From Scenedesmus sp. ARA3 (lineage: Eukaryota; Chlorophyta; Chlorophyceae; Sphaeropleales; Scenedesmaceae), in NCBI GenBank assembly GCA_004335835.1, contig RWJK01001912.1:83950-147949 (forward strand): a stretch of DNA of 64,000 nucleotides, in the 5' to 3' direction. The notes under the pieces are model-generated. The model worked only from the letters and a program-made list of their open reading frames with translations. It had not been told where the DNA came from and searched no databases. A program made the translations under genes and the position numbers. Position 1 is the stretch's first letter; every line of letters starts with the position of its first letter. Shown here piece after piece: positions 42,957-57,421 of the stretch.

Positions 42957-44736
42957 CAGGCATGACAGGCAGCGCAGCTTGCACAAGGCACTTGGGAGCT
43001 TAGTGTGTCAGCCGTGCTGTGTTTACACGCCAGCACACCCAGAGTGAAGCATCAACAGCAGCAGCAGCGCACCCGACAGTGAGCAGCAGGCATGTGACAG
43101 GCTACTGCAGCGGCATATTGGGCGACGCCTGCCCTGTTGCGCGTGGTGCTCTAGCAGCTATTGGAGGCGGCAGCAGCAGCCACAGGGCAGCGCAATGGCG
43201 GCAGCGCGGCAGCGGCAGCAGCGGCGGCGGCAGCAGCAGCAGCATCTGCTGGATCACCCCTTGGGATACAAGTAGAGCAGGCCATGCGGTGCTGCCTCTG
43301 TTGCTGGTTTCACTGGCATAATGTGGGCAGAGAGAGTGGTTGAGGTAGGGGCCGCTGCAGCAGCCTGCGAGGCTTCTAAGAATGCTGTTGCCGCACACGG
43401 GGAGTAACTTGCGCTGCAGTGACGCTTACTTTTCATGCTTTAGCTTGTATGCATGTGCCTGTGTCGGCTGCATCGAGCCCGCTGCACAGGGTTGCTGTCT
43501 ACACCTGCATGCGCCTGCAGGGCAGCGTGGAGCAACCGCTGCTTCCACTGCTGCAGCGGTGTGCAATTGACTGCGGAATGTGCGCAGGCGTCGCCGAAGG
43601 CTGGGCAGCCTGCCCAGTGAATAGCACTTTTGGCATTCACGCTGTGCTGTTGCAATGTGGCCACGTCACTGACAGGCAGGCTGCAGCAGCTTTAGTTGAG
43701 TACCTGCGCGGCAAATTGGCTGGTCAGCTGCGTCGATGCGCTCCTGCCCTGGCTATGCGCTCCTGCCCTGGCTATGCGGTCCTGCCCTGGCTGGCGTTCA
43801 CTCTGGCAACATGTTGGCAGAGCCGCCAGTCATTAATGGCGGCCGCTCCACCTCTACTGTTGTTACGTTTACAACATTGGACGCCAGCGCATCGTTGTTG
43901 ACGTTTCTTGCATGTGGTCAGCAGCGCATGATGCCCGATGTCACATCGGGTGGCACGGTGTGACTAACTTGTAGTGCTGGCTCCGCCAGAGCCAGTAGTC
44001 TGGTCGCCGTATGCAAGTTGCGGACTGCGACCAGAGTGTGATGCAAGGTACTTGTATTGGTCGTTCAGATTACTTTGCATCATGGCACAAAGGCAGCAGA
44101 CTTTGTCTGTGTCTGCCTGATCTGGCCGCCAGCTGAGGCTCAGCAGTTCATCATGTGAGGCACAATATATTTGTAACAAACCCTACACATACTGTGACGT
44201 CACACGTGGCCGCTGCTTCCCCCCAGCACCAAGTAGGACAACTGCAGCAACACGAAAGAGCTCAGCAGCATCTCCTCTCGGCGATGTTATGATGATACAT
44301 ACCACTTGCCAGATGCCACGGCAGGTTGCGCTAGCATAGTATGATATTACTGGACACAGCATTCAGCATGCAGGCAGATCGTAGCTGCCACCCTATGTTG
44401 CGCTGTGTTCTGCACACAGCGCAGCGGCTGCCGTGCTGCGCATGCCGCTGCTGCGTGAGCCGACACGTGGCTTAGTTGGTGTAACTGTCTCACACATGCC
44501 GCTGATTGGTCGCATGCATGTGTGCTCACAAACACATAAAGCTCCGCACATACTGACTGCAGCATGGAGGACTGAACGCCTCTTGGTTGCCATGCAGCTT
44601 GTAATTGTCGATGTCAACAGTCAAGCAAACCCTGTCTGCGATACACAAATGATGCCGCATCATGCATGCATACGCAGAATGCAATAAATGTGCCTCATCC
44701 TTACCAAGGGGCTCAAGGTCTGCAGCAAACACTACA
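42957..44736. other. Stretch without a confident gene
   Basis: About 1.8 kb. A plus-strand open frame at 43419-43901 (160 codons) is readable but matches nothing I know and has no clear splice partners. Alternative frames on both strands around 43160-43400 are CAG-driven Ala/Ser runs. The first plus-strand TGTAA downstream of the small Cys-rich gene is at 44172-44176, so part of this could be a long 3' UTR or an unrecognised gene. Confidence 0.4.
43737..43796. repeat. 19-bp tandem repeat, about three copies
   Basis: The unit CTCCTGCCCTGGCTATGCG occurs at 43741 and 43760, with a third, diverged partial copy from 43779. Since 19 is not a multiple of three, the repeat shifts frame with each copy, which argues against the region being a conserved coding exon. 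Confidence 0.8.
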
Positions 44737-44751
44737 TTACATTACATTACA
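44737..44751 (-). terminator. Three tandem TGTAA polyadenylation motifs
   Basis: On the minus strand the sequence reads TGTAATGTAATGTAA. TGTAA is the usual poly(A) signal of chlorophyte algae. It would serve the weak candidate gene at 44850-45405 or a long transporter transcript. Confidence 0.45.
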
Positions 44752-44849
44752 TGCTCCACTCAACGAGGAGTGGGAACCCCAGTCAGGAGCCAACGAGAGG
44801 CGCATACGAACATTGCTGCCACAACATGCATCACTGAGCACAATTCAGG

Positions 44850-45405
44850 TCATCTGCGGCAACTGCTGCCGCGGCTGCAGCCGCATGAGCCTGCACATAC
44901 ATGTTTCACTGCAATTCCAAGGCCACGAATATCAAGAACCATACCATACAAACGCTCAGCACACACATAGCCAGTGCACATCGTAAATTGATGTGCAGCT
45001 GCTATGCTGTGTGACAAGAAGCCCGTGAGCACGCCTGCAATACAGTCGTTCCAATCACGCAATCCCTGGCCAAGTGGCCTCACAAAATCATCTCGAAAAC
45101 AGCGTTGACAGGCAGCAGCACAGCCGTTGGTATGCTGTAGCGGCTGTCGGCCCTCGACAACTGTGCAATGATGGAGCGGCAAGTCTGGCAGCAGCCGCAC
45201 AGGGTCTGCACCAATACAACGGCGCTCTGTAGTGCGGCATGTCACATTACAAGCCTGTGGTAAAAATAAAAAGACGGAGTAGTTGGACGACAAAGTTGCA
45301 GGGTGTGTGCCTTGTAGTAAGCAATAGGCCGGCACTGCCTTCTACTTGCTTAGTCAGGTGGACAAAGCGTGATGCAAAGCTGAGAGAAACAACCCGCGCA
45401 GACAT
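44850..45405 (-). CDS. Hypothetical small Cys-containing protein (weak candidate)
   Basis: Possible two-exon gene: 45346..45405 (ATG at 45405, 20 codons) and 44850..45254. The second exon follows a strong acceptor with a T-rich tract (TTTTTATTTTTACCACAG). The joined frame is about 154 residues. It contains CNVTC, then CAAACQR and DWNDC, which faintly echo CVTVC, CADACQR and AWNDAC of the small Cys-rich gene at 41993-42956. Three tandem TGTAA motifs lie 99-113 bp past the stop, which supports a real 3' end. Against it, the first donor (GTAGAA) is mediocre and the rest of the protein is unremarkable; it may be only the 3' UTR of the ammonium transporter gene. Confidence 0.3.
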
Positions 45406-45916
45406 AGCAGCAGCTGAATCATTGAAAGATCAGGATACCTAATGTATCTGATGGTGTAGAAGCCACACCATCTGCATGCATCGTACCATGGAAACCAGAT
45501 ACAACATCAAAGTAGGAACACACCCGTTGGCCCTTGTGGCCTCATCAAATCACAGCGGCACAGGTGCACGGCAAGCCATGCTGCTGCTTCTGAAAATCAA
45601 GTGGCAGACCAGCAAAACAGTCCTGCAGACATCAGCCAGATAATTGTACACAGACAAAACAACATGTACGTAGCCAAGCGCTTGAGAGAGAGACCGCCGT
45701 GGCACATACTTGCACATCACAAGGCTGCAGTCCCTGTCCTGGCAGCCCAAGAGCTATCACATCAGCATTGCAAACCTTTCACACACACTCAAGCAAGCAA
45801 GCGCAGTGCCGTCAAACCAGCCCCGAAGGCCATCAAATTCTACCTTAAATATATGCTACACGTCATCATCGCACTGCATACAAGCCAGTACATACTGCCG
45901 GCCAACTGAGGGATGC

Positions 45917-48900
45917 TTAGACGCACTGCATGTCTGCCTTTTCTGACTTGGCGCCATGCATGGATGCCTCTTTTGCAAGGGCTTCGATGTGCACCAGCTC
46001 AGACACTGCGCGCTCGCCGTGCTTGCTGATGTCCAGGCCCTGCATCTCCTCAAGGTCTGTGTGGCAAGAAAAGTAGCAGCAGCAGCGACGGGGGCAGTCA
46101 GAAAGAGGGGTTGTGCATTGCCGTGCTGATGTCCAGGCCCTGCTTATTTTCAAGGTTTGCACACACACAGCAGCAGCAGGTCACCAGCAGGCACCACCCT
46201 TGTGTGAACACCAGTTCCTGCCACTCACCGCTGACGCGGATGCACATGATCTTGCCGGTGACCCAGAGGCAGCCCCAGGTGGCCACCAGGAACCAGGGCA
46301 CCACGATGACCAGCACCAGCAGCGTCTTGCCCAGCCCAAAACTACACACCTACATCTACCTTCAGCCATAGCTCACATGCTCTTCTCTGCCACCCACAGG
46401 CAGCCCCAGTGGCACCAGATAACCACCGGGAAACAAATCATCATACTGTGCACAAGATGTACACCAACTAAATTCACTCACCGCTGACGCGGATGCACAT
46501 GATCTTGTCTGTCAGCCACAGGCAGCCCCAGGTGGCCACCAGGAACCAGGGCACCACGATGACCAGCACCAGCAGTGTCTTGCCCAGCAGCAGCGGGTTG
46601 CCGTAGAAGGCGCCCTGAGCACCGGCTGGGTTGACGCTGGTGGTGGTGAACAGCGCAGTGCAGATCATGCCGACGGTGCCACCTGCGCAAGGACAGGGCA
46701 TGCGACACAATTTGTTTGTGATGGTGTTGCGAGCACTATCGACTCCTGCTGTGTGCTCTGCTTATCATGGGGCCATCACAATACCTAATGCACCCATCCA
46801 CCCCCTCAAACCGCTATAACCCTACTTCAGGCCCTACACTGGCTCAGAAGAAACAGCATCACTGTACAGCGCAGCTCACCTACGCCGTGGCAGGCCCACA
46901 CGTCCAGCGTGCCGTCCAGGTACTTTTTGCCAAACCTGTCCATGGCCTCCTGCACCATGCCCTGCCCTGCCTGCCCTGCTTATACGACAACCACAGGGCC
47001 TGCTGCGGTTCTGGATGCGGCCTTGTGGCAACCACTATCTTTGCATAATATAATGCACTGCGATGGCATTGCTGCATCAAGAACAAACCAAAACTCAACG
47101 TTTAACAAAAAAAGCCTGCTTGATATGGCCTCACCTACGCCGTGGCAGGCCCACACGTCCAGCGTGTCGTCCAGGTACTTCTTGCCAAACCTGTCCATGG
47201 CCTCCTGCACCAGCGCACACGTGATGGCCCCGATCATGCCGATCAGCGCAGCAGAGCCATAGTTGACAAAACCTGCGGCAGCAACAGCAGCAGCAGCAGC
47301 ACCAGCAGCATTTTTATCTACTGTTACCAGCCGTCTGCACCAGCGCGCAGGTGATGGCGCCCAACATGCCAATGAGCGAGACAGAGCCATAGTTGACAAA
47401 GCCTGCGGCAGCAGCAGCAGCAGCAGCAGCAGCAGCGTGTTGAATACTGTTACCAGCCTTCCACCGTGCGGTTCGATGAGCTTGCTGTGATGGCTGTGTA
47501 CAGAAGACTGCCAGTGAATAATGCACGGGCACAATTACCGCAATACTAGTGCTTGGCTGGAGGATCACCAGATGTTACAGCTACCAGGTGACATCGTGAG
47601 GTTGCTCCCCTTCCAATGCTGCAACGCTCCTGATTACATCCCAGCTCTGGTCAGAAGTGCTGCAGCCCTGATGTATGAGACAGCGCACCTGCAGCAGGGG
47701 TGATGGCCACGAGCCCAATGACGGCGCCAATGCACGCCCCAGTGGCCCTGATCTTGTGGCCGCGCAGATGGTCCATCAGCAGCCAGCCCAACATGGCCGT
47801 GCCTGCTGCTGCATTTGTTGTCATGAACACGTGGCTGGCCATGGCCCCGGCACCCAGGGCGCTGCCGGCATTGAACTGCATGCATGTGAATGGGAATGGA
47901 AAAAGCAGCAGGGCGTGAGGAGCGTGGTTACGTACAAGCAGCAAGGTGACAGCACAGCCAGCACGGCCGGCCATGGCGCCAGCACCCAGGGCGCTGCCGG
48001 CGTTGAACTGCATGCGTGCGAGCAACCACAAGCAGCAGCAGGGCAGCAGCAACGGAGTAAGCACCAGTAGCGAGTTGATCACAGCACAGGGGGCGCGTGA
48101 TCTCAGAGCACCGAGGGTCTTGTAATGCAGGAAGCAGTGACAAAGATATGCTTGAGACAAAGGACATACATCCTGGCAATGTGGGGTGTGTACACACATA
48201 CATGCCGGGAGAGAATGCGATTGCAGCCGGCCATCACACTCACCCCAAACCAGCCCACCCACAGCAGCGTTGTGCCCAGCACCACAATCGGCACATTGGC
48301 AGGCTCTGGGTTGTCCCACCAGAACACATGCCCCTCACTGCCGCTGCTGCTGCTGCCAGCAGCCATGCCAGCATGCCGCCCAGCAGACGCGATGCTGTGT
48401 CCAACAAGAACAACAGTGCTGATTACTAAAGTTCATTTGAACCATGTGTGGATCATTTGGGGATGCCAGGATCATCTTTAAAAGCATGGCAATGCTGCAG
48501 CCGCCGCACTCACCCCGAACCAGCCCACCCACAGCAGCGTTGTGCCCAGCACCACAATTGGCACATTGGCAGGCTCCGGGTTGTCCCACCAGAACACATG
48601 ACCCTCACTGCTGCTGCCGCTGCTGCTGCCAGCAGCCATAGCACGCCTGCCGGCAGACGCAAGGCTGTGCCCGAGGTACTTGGCAGCAGCCACGCCAGCA
48701 AAGCCTGATGACATGTGCACAACAGTACCTCCTGCGTAGTCGAGCACTCCAAACACACGGATGATGCCAGAGGGGTGCCACACCTGGTGCATGAAATGCG
48801 TGAAGGGAGGGCAGTGGCAGCAGCAAGGGCAGCGCAGCAGCATTAGCAAGGCGGCGAGCTTGCATGCAGCTGCGGGTAGCAGGGGAGAGTGTGTGGGCTG

Positions 48901-50062
48901 ACAGGATTGCAGCCGCGTGTGGCCTAGCTCCTGTCAATACCTGATATGCTTTTGATTGGATCATTTGGCGGCAGAGGTTGCATTATTGCGGCCTAGGCAG
49001 ACTTCAAGTACAAATAGCACCATGGCCAAACAAAGTGGCTGGCTGACACGCTGTGGGTTTTGGCATCACATGTGTGCTGTGCGTCAGCACAAGCCAGCTG
49101 GCAAACTGGACTGGTGCGCACGCTGAAGTGCAAGCAGTGGACTCTCACCATGTGTGCGATGGGGCAGTAGACGATGATGTGCCACAAGGCAATGAAGATG
49201 CACAGCGAGCTGACGTTGACCCTGCATGCAGCAGCAGCAGCAGCAAACATGTGTTCAGGCGGAGTTCCTCATCAGCACAACATACCCTGCTGCATAGCAT
49301 GCGCAGCCTGTTGTACACAATTTGCAGCACATGCTCCTGCTCAAACCCAGCAAGGCAGTTGTCAAGGGGCAGCAATCAAAACTCACAGCATGTGAACTCA
49401 ATGCTTACAATGGCCACAACTTCTTTGTACGCCTGTCAAACCGCAGCTGCAGGCTGCAGCGCATAGCACGCGTAATTTATGAAGCATACAAGGGCCACAC
49501 GCCTCTATGTACACCTGTCAACTCACGCGCAGCGCTCCCGCGGCCGCACCTGTCTGCAACAGAGCCGATGATGATGGCAGGCGTCACCACAGCAAACACC
49601 ATCTGGAACACGAAGAACAGCGACAGCGGGATGGTGGCAGCCAGCGACGCCAGTGGTGCTGCGCCAACCTTGTACATGAGGCCTCCCAGGTCAGCAGGGT
49701 TGCCCAGGATGCCTGCACTGCCAGGGACTGACTCACCGAATGCCAGGCCAAAGCTGTTGTTGATGGTGTTGGGGTGGCATGTCGGGTGGTGGTGTGGCGG
49801 GTGTGTCCAATGGGCAGTGAGGCAGCAGCAGCAGGAGTATAGTGAAATGATGGGTAATTGTGCAGGTGTTTGCAGGCACCTAAGGAGTACTTCATCGCAG
49901 GCGCGAGCTGTTCGGTTGGTTGTGTAGGCAGGGGTCGCTGTGTGTGCTCACCCGACGATGCTCCACATCACAGGGATGATGGCCAGGGGCAGGAAGGCCT
50001 GCATGATGGTGGACACCACGTTCTTGCTCTGCACCATACCTCCGTAGAAGAAGGCGATGCCT

Positions 50063-50106
<44 letters not shown>

Positions 50107-50818
50107 TCGGGCAGCGCATCCTTGCTGAGGGCATGCAGCAAGCAGGGTCCGCGCACCTGGCCTGTTACAGATGCATCCACAACAGCTGATATCCTTTGAT
50201 TGTGGGCCAATTGACAGGATTGTTTGCAGAAATGTCTGCAGCAGAACTGCCAGCAAGGAAACCCTAATCAGGCTCACCAGGGCACATCATCAGCACAATT
50301 GCGCTTGAGATCAGCATCCATGCTGTGTCGCCGGTGTTGATTGTAGAAAGGTCTTCACCTTCGCCTGTGATAGGCCCTGTTGGGGCTGTCACAGACCTGC
50401 GTGTGCAACCAGAGCAGGCAGGGCGCAGATGAACTCGAGGGATTACGAGTGTAGCAGTAGACGTTTGGTGTTCGAGATTTACATGAGAGATAAACTAGAA
50501 TGGATGAGAAGTGCGTTTGTAGTTTGTGTATCCAGGCCAACTGATCCAACCTGCTCGCTGCTGAAGCACTACAGCACATGGGACCCGTGGGGCACTGCCG
50601 TGTGCTGCTGGTTCCCTCGATCAACAGCTACTGTGCGAAATTTTACCAGGCCCTTTATATCAGCGCTGAAGTGTGCGCATTTGCAACGGGCGGTGGAGCC
50701 TATCGTCTGCACCACCATGAACTCACATAGCGATGAAGATGGCGAACAGCGCTGCCAATACAGCAGCGCTAAGACCTTTCATTACGCCAGGGCTGGCGTT
50801 ATCGAGGAAGCCCGGCAT
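45917..50818 (-). CDS. AMT1: Ammonium transporter, AMT/Mep family
   Basis: Ten exons: 50727..50818, 50278..50396, 49952..50060, 49550..49753, 49149..49221, 48514..48783, 47689..47875, 47135..47272, 46482..46682, 45917..46056, in frame to 510 residues (stop TAA at 45919-45917), a normal AMT1 length. It moves ammonium across a membrane (plasma membrane or plastid envelope). Landmarks: NTGDTAWMLISSA at the first pore helix, AFFYGGMVQSKN, the AMT signature DYAGGTVVHMSSG with the first pore His at about 222, ATGACIGAVIGLVAITPAAG, and the second pore His at about 395 in ACHGVGG. The C-tail keeps the conserved GLDISKHGE, used in trans-regulation of AMT trimers. The last exons of the true gene are chosen because they are full length and in phase; their introns contain partial, diverged copies of neighbouring exons (listed separately). 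An extra hydrophobic stretch near residues 14-31 may be an uncleaved or cleaved leader. Confidence 0.93.
46120..46156 (-). pseudogene. Partial copy of AMT exon 10 (5' part), acceptor lost
   Basis: Repeats the start of exon 45917..46056 (NLENKQGLDIS against DLEEMQGLDIS). The acceptor position reads CAA instead of CAG, so this copy cannot be spliced at the equivalent site. Confidence 0.7.
46229..46335 (-). pseudogene. Partial copy of AMT exon 9 (3' part)
   Basis: Repeats the 3' half of exon 46482..46682 (LGKTLLVLVIVVPWFLVATW ... IRVSG) with a GTGAGT donor. There are two amino-acid changes (LTD to VTG). Confidence 0.8.
46880..46958 (-). pseudogene. Partial copy of AMT exon 8 (3' part)
   Basis: Repeats the second half of exon 47135..47272 (VQEAMDRFGKKYLDG ... 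CHGVG) with the donor GTGAGC, downstream of the full exon. Together with the copy at 47334-47402 this makes three versions of exon 8. Confidence 0.8.
47334..47402 (-). pseudogene. Partial copy of AMT exon 8 (5' part)
   Basis: Repeats the first half of exon 47135..47272 (FVNYGSVSLIGMLGAITC) with an intact acceptor, then stops matching after CALVQ. A GTAACA follows. The frame is open. Confidence 0.8.
47967..48007 (-). pseudogene. Partial copy of AMT exon 7 (5' part)
   Basis: Repeats the first 41 bp of exon 47689..47875 (FNAGSALGAGAMA) including the CTGCAG-type acceptor in front, then diverges. It sits upstream of the true exon in the same intron as the exon 6 copy. Confidence 0.8.
48244..48402 (-). 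pseudogene. Partial copy of AMT exon 6 (3' part)
   Basis: Lies in the intron after exon 48514..48783 and repeats its 3' part, from GHSIASAG-like sequence through VFWWDNPEPANVPIV to GWFG, with the same GTGAGT donor. The frame is open but the 5' half and an acceptor are missing. It differs from the parent at several positions. Confidence 0.8.
50063..50106. repeat. (CAG)n microsatellite in an AMT intron
   Basis: About 14 CAG units (CTG on the gene strand) lie immediately before the acceptor of exon 49952..50060, forming part of its pyrimidine-containing tract. Confidence 0.85.
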
Positions 50819-52099
50819 GTTTGGCCCGTCAATTGGTCTCCCAGGAGCAGCTACCTGTATGCTAGGGTTGCTGGATCGGCCGCAGTAAACGCCAATAACC
50901 AGGTTGCTATCGTGCTGATCTTTGAGTTCAATTCAACAGCTTCAGGGTACATGTTGGGTTGGCATCAGCGCATTCACGGCATGTTACTTCGGCAAACAAC
51001 CCTAGCGCAAGGGGCAACATCCCAAGCGGGAATGGCCTTCTATGGTTCAGCTCCATCGTTCAGCATACATCGTGTACTTTTCACATCCTGTTTGTCTGCT
51101 GGCAGGCGCTCTTTGCGTTTGCTGGGCGCTGGTGCTGTCAAGAATGTGAGTCACAGCTGCAGCCTGCAGCCTGCAGGCAGCGGCTGCCTGTCACAGATGA
51201 AGATGCCAGAAGTCTACACGAGTTGTGCTCTACCTGTGTAGCAGGATTCGTGTGCTTGCTATCACGTGCATGTTCAGAACTTGGCTTGTGCAGTTGCCTG
51301 TCATCTGCGGCTTGCCAGGTCAGGCCCTGGCAAGGCGCCTCAGGCGCGCCACTAGTGACTAGTGGCCAAAGCCAACATGTACCTGTTTCAGACGCAGCTG
51401 GCAGCTGCTGCCTGCTGCAGCCTGTCATCTGTCTGTTGTTGTACTTGGCTACCCCTCAGGGGCAGGGCCTGCCATTGTCATGCCAGCACTGGGCATTCAG
51501 GTGCTCGTTTGCTGGGCACCAGAATGTGCCGCACAGGGCAGGGGCCCTGCCGCAGGCACTCCCACTGGGAGCCGAGGCTGCCAGCCACTGCTCCTGAGAC
51601 AATGCCGTCATAAATTGGACGCTGCAATATATAGGGCTTGATTAGTCTATTTGATCGGCGTGAAATGCAACTGGCTGTTGCGGCATGTTGCGCAGCTGGT
51701 GCACCCCTGCTGGCAAGTCAAATTAGACATGACAGATTGTTATTGCGAACGTCGCCGGCCAACGCTTCGTAACATCATCATTCAATTTTCGACACCAAGC
51801 AGCTCGACTCAAACGCGCTGATCCGGCTATCGAAGGCAGCAAGGTCATCTTGAGATAGCTAACCTGATGGCTGCTTCCACCCAGATGGCCCGCACGGGCG
51901 CAACAGCGCGTTTTGCAGCAAACGGTGATTGATTGTGCTTGCAGAGATGAGAATGTGCGGCAGCACGATGCTGACTGGTAACAGTGCACGTCCCCTGCAG
52001 CACCTTCAGCTGAACGCTGCTTCTATACAGATGAACCCCTCAAACTTTTCAACTCATATTTTTAGCACGCACGCAGTTCCTGCGCTTTAGTAGGGTCGT
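50819..52099. other. Intergenic between AMT and FabG genes (divergent)
   Basis: About 1.3 kb. It must hold the AMT promoter (minus) and the FabG promoter (plus). A plus-strand open frame around 50959-51597 has no recognisable content and no matching splice context. No repeats, RNA genes or TATA box at a convincing distance were seen. Confidence 0.45.
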
Positions 52100-54631
<2,532 letters not shown>

Positions 54632-54749
54632 GCAAAGTGTTGAGAAACATTACTCACTGTTGACAGATGCCTGGGTTGTAGCTCTGTGACGGCAGTGTGG
54701 GTGGTGGTTTTGTGTGACTAGGTGGTACCGAAGACTCTCTGTACAGCTG

Positions 54750-54754
54750 TGTAA
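54750..54754 (+). terminator. TGTAA polyadenylation motif of FabG
   Basis: First plus-strand TGTAA, 119 bp after the FabG stop codon; a second lies at 54832-54836. Confidence 0.4.
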
Positions 54755-55313
54755 CAAGTTCTCTTACATGCTACAGGTCGTGGAGTGGCAGCATTTGCTA
54801 GCAATGAATGAATCTGATGAGGGTTGTTGCTTGTAATGTGTGACCTGCAACTCCTTGCGAGTCTGATGAGGGTGGTTTGACACAGCAGCAGTGTGGTTTG
54901 ACACAGCAGCAGTGACACCACCGTGGTGTGACTTCAGTGTGGCTGGTGACGTGCAGGGTCAGGATTGAGGGTTTTCAGGAATCAAAATAGTTACATGCCT
55001 TCATTCTATAGAGGAGTGGGCCCTTTGCCGCGGAAACGGATGGGATGAGTGGGTCCCGCTCAAGCTGAGCGGCTCAACTATTTGAACATATGTCACTGAC
55101 AGCAGCACCCATACATACCGCCCATCGGCACCCTGCGGCTCCATGTCATCATCCGTACCTTTGTAATGAGCACAGCAAGGTCCACCGTAGGATCCCTTTG
55201 GCAACGGTGCCCACATCTGACCGGAACTGTTGCTCGCCCAGCCAAAGCGTCTCCGACATCATCTAAAATTTGAAAGACGGAGCACATAATCAATAGGGGT
55301 TTTGTCTTGAGGA

Positions 55314-55961
55314 ATGCCTGGGGAGGGGGCGCAGGTGAGCTGCATCACTGGCTTCATGCTTGATCTGCTCCTCTGCTCCTTCTTACACAGCCCACACCTG
55401 CACTGCAGCTCTGCAGTGATAGGCACAAGACATACAACCGATCCTTTTGAATCTGAGTATGTCTAAGCCACAGCAATGGTTCTGTTTTAATCCTCTACTG
55501 CTGCTGGCTGCTGTTGGGTGTCTGCAGGCACATGGTGCCTCAGCCAAGTGCACGCAGGCGCTCTCTATTGCCGTTGACCACCCACCACTCAGCGCACACC
55601 CCCTCATCCTGTGCTCAGCTGCACGGGTCTGCAAGGGCTGGCGTCAAGCAGTGCAGCAGTGCAGCGGCTGCAACACAGCAGTGGTGATCGGACCAACATA
55701 TGCCAGCCATATGGGACCAACAGCGCCACTGCTCAAGCTCAGCAGCTTTGCTCGGTGGCTGCCAGCACACGCTGCAATGGTCAAAAGCATCACGATCAAG
55801 ACAAGATCCACCCAGATTGCGCACAGCTCCAACGGCCAGTCAAACTCCATCACGCTCGACAGCTTCATAGAGATAGCGGAGCAGCTGATGCAGCCAGCTA
55901 TGGCACTGGCAGCAGCGAGCGAGGCCGCGCCAGCAGCACCAGCAGGGCACAACTTGCCTGT

Positions 55962-55994
<33 letters not shown>

Positions 55995-57318
55995 CGGCCT
56001 GCGCCTCGTCAGCTTCACTGCCGACATGCCAGGAGTACCAGGCATGCTCGCAGCGCTACCAGTGCACAGCCTCACACACCTGGATCTTGACCTGTGGTCA
56101 AGCACAGCAATGAGCGGTTTGGCGCCTGCCCTGGCGCGCCTCAGCGGCCTGCAGCATCTCAGCCTTACAAAGTCACTCGGCACTGCTGCTGGCATCCCCA
56201 CAAGCTGCTTGGAGGCCGTGGCGCAGCTCAGCAGGCTGTCACACCTCAGCTTGGGAGGGCAGTGGTCAGGCGGGCGGCAGCCACTGCAGCAGTTCCTGGC
56301 GCGGCCGCTGCAGCTGCAGCAGCTACAGCTGAGCCTTGATATGCCCCTGCCTGCGCTGGACTTGACGCGCTGCAGCCAGTTGCTGCAGCTGTCAATCAAG
56401 ACCTCCTATACCTTCCCTAGGGGTTTAGCACTGCCGCGGCAGCTGCAGCAGCTGGACTTGGACAACAACAGCAGCATGCGCAGGCCGCTAGCAGACCTGC
56501 AGCTGCAGCAGCTGCAGGATCTGCAGCAGCTGCGCCTGTTTGTCCCCATGACTGTGCGCACTTTGCAGGACATGACACAGCTGCAGTCGCTGCAGCACGT
56601 TGCCCTGGGCTACTTTGGATTAGACAGCGCTAGGCAGGCGGCACTGGCTTGGGGTCAAGTGCCGCATCTACGAGAGCTGTCAGTGGCCAACAATATGGGC
56701 AGCGATGCGGAAGAGGACGCGATGTCGACTGTCCTGGTGGGTGTTGCAGCCTGCAGCGCCCTGACGAAGCTGAAGCTGCAAGTCTGTGCTGAGCGAGTTC
56801 AGCCGCATCCTCTGGCCTTTGACGATTCTGACGATGAGGGGGACCTCATTCGCACGAGGCTCCTCCCTGCATGCGACGTGCTTGCGAGCCTGACAGCCCT
56901 GCAAGACCTGAGTCTGGAGTCTTCGAGCTTGATGGATGGCGATGCACTGAAGCTGGCAGCGCTGACAAACTTGACGCGCCTTGTGCTGGCAGATGTTGGG
57001 CCAGGCGTTGGCGAGTTGGCAGCGAATGCGCTTGCATGCAGCCTCAAGCAGCTGCGGCACCTGGACCTGCAGGACTGCAACTTAGGCAGCATGTCGTGCC
57101 TCGCAACCATTGCACACTTATCGCAGCTGACAGAGCTGCGGCTGGAGCGCAACAGCGGGCTCACGCGGCAGGGGCTTGCGCTGCTGACGCGGCTGTCAAA
57201 CTTGCAGCAGTTGGGGGCGGATGCTGGCAGGTTCATGACGCCGCGGGACTGGGCGGAGTTCTGGAAGAGTGTGCGGGGGCAGCGCCTGATGTTCTATCAG
57301 GTGGCCAGCGCTAGCTGA
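55314..57318 (+). CDS. Leucine-rich-repeat protein, F-box-like N-terminus (tandem copy 1)
   Basis: Two exons, 55314..55334 (7 codons, MPGEGAQ) and 55528..57318, 603 residues, TGA stop. The tiny first exon is supported by its counterpart in copy 2: both have an in-frame TGA just before the ATG, GCGCAG before GTGAGC, and an acceptor before GC-ACA. Residues about 10-60 (LILCSAARVCKGWRQAV) resemble the end of an F-box. A Gln run at about 153-163 separates this from about 15 irregular LRRs (LxxLxxLxL), including SLKQLRHLDLQ and LTELRLERNSGLT near the end. An acidic DDSDDEGD loop interrupts the LRRs. F-box/LRR proteins select targets for ubiquitin ligases, but the F-box call is weak. TGTAA lies 99 bp past the stop. 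Confidence 0.8.
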
Positions 57319-57416
57319 TGCATCAGCTGAGCAGTAGTTAAACAGCGGATGCTGGGCGGTCTTTTTCACTGGGCCTGGCGGCTCTGCGGGTGCCCGGCAG
57401 TGTGCGAAGGTGGCAA

Positions 57417-57421
57417 TGTAA
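57417..57421 (+). terminator. TGTAA polyadenylation motif of LRR copy 1
   Basis: TGTAA starting 99 bp downstream of the stop codon of the first LRR gene; usual chlorophyte poly(A) signal. Confidence 0.45.

Noticed and set aside
43419..43901. Plus-strand frame of 160 codons as a gene
   Set aside because: No homologue recognised, no convincing splice partners, and a 19-bp tandem repeat that breaks frame periodicity runs through it.
45917..48783. Intron creation by tandem duplication as explanation of AMT exon copies
   Set aside because: That process would place the start of exon n+1 before the end of exon n inside the intron; the observed order is the opposite.
50429..51241. Plus-strand open frame of 270 codons
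   Set aside because: It lies opposite the first AMT exons and intron, has no recognisable motif, and its composition is that of an antisense shadow.
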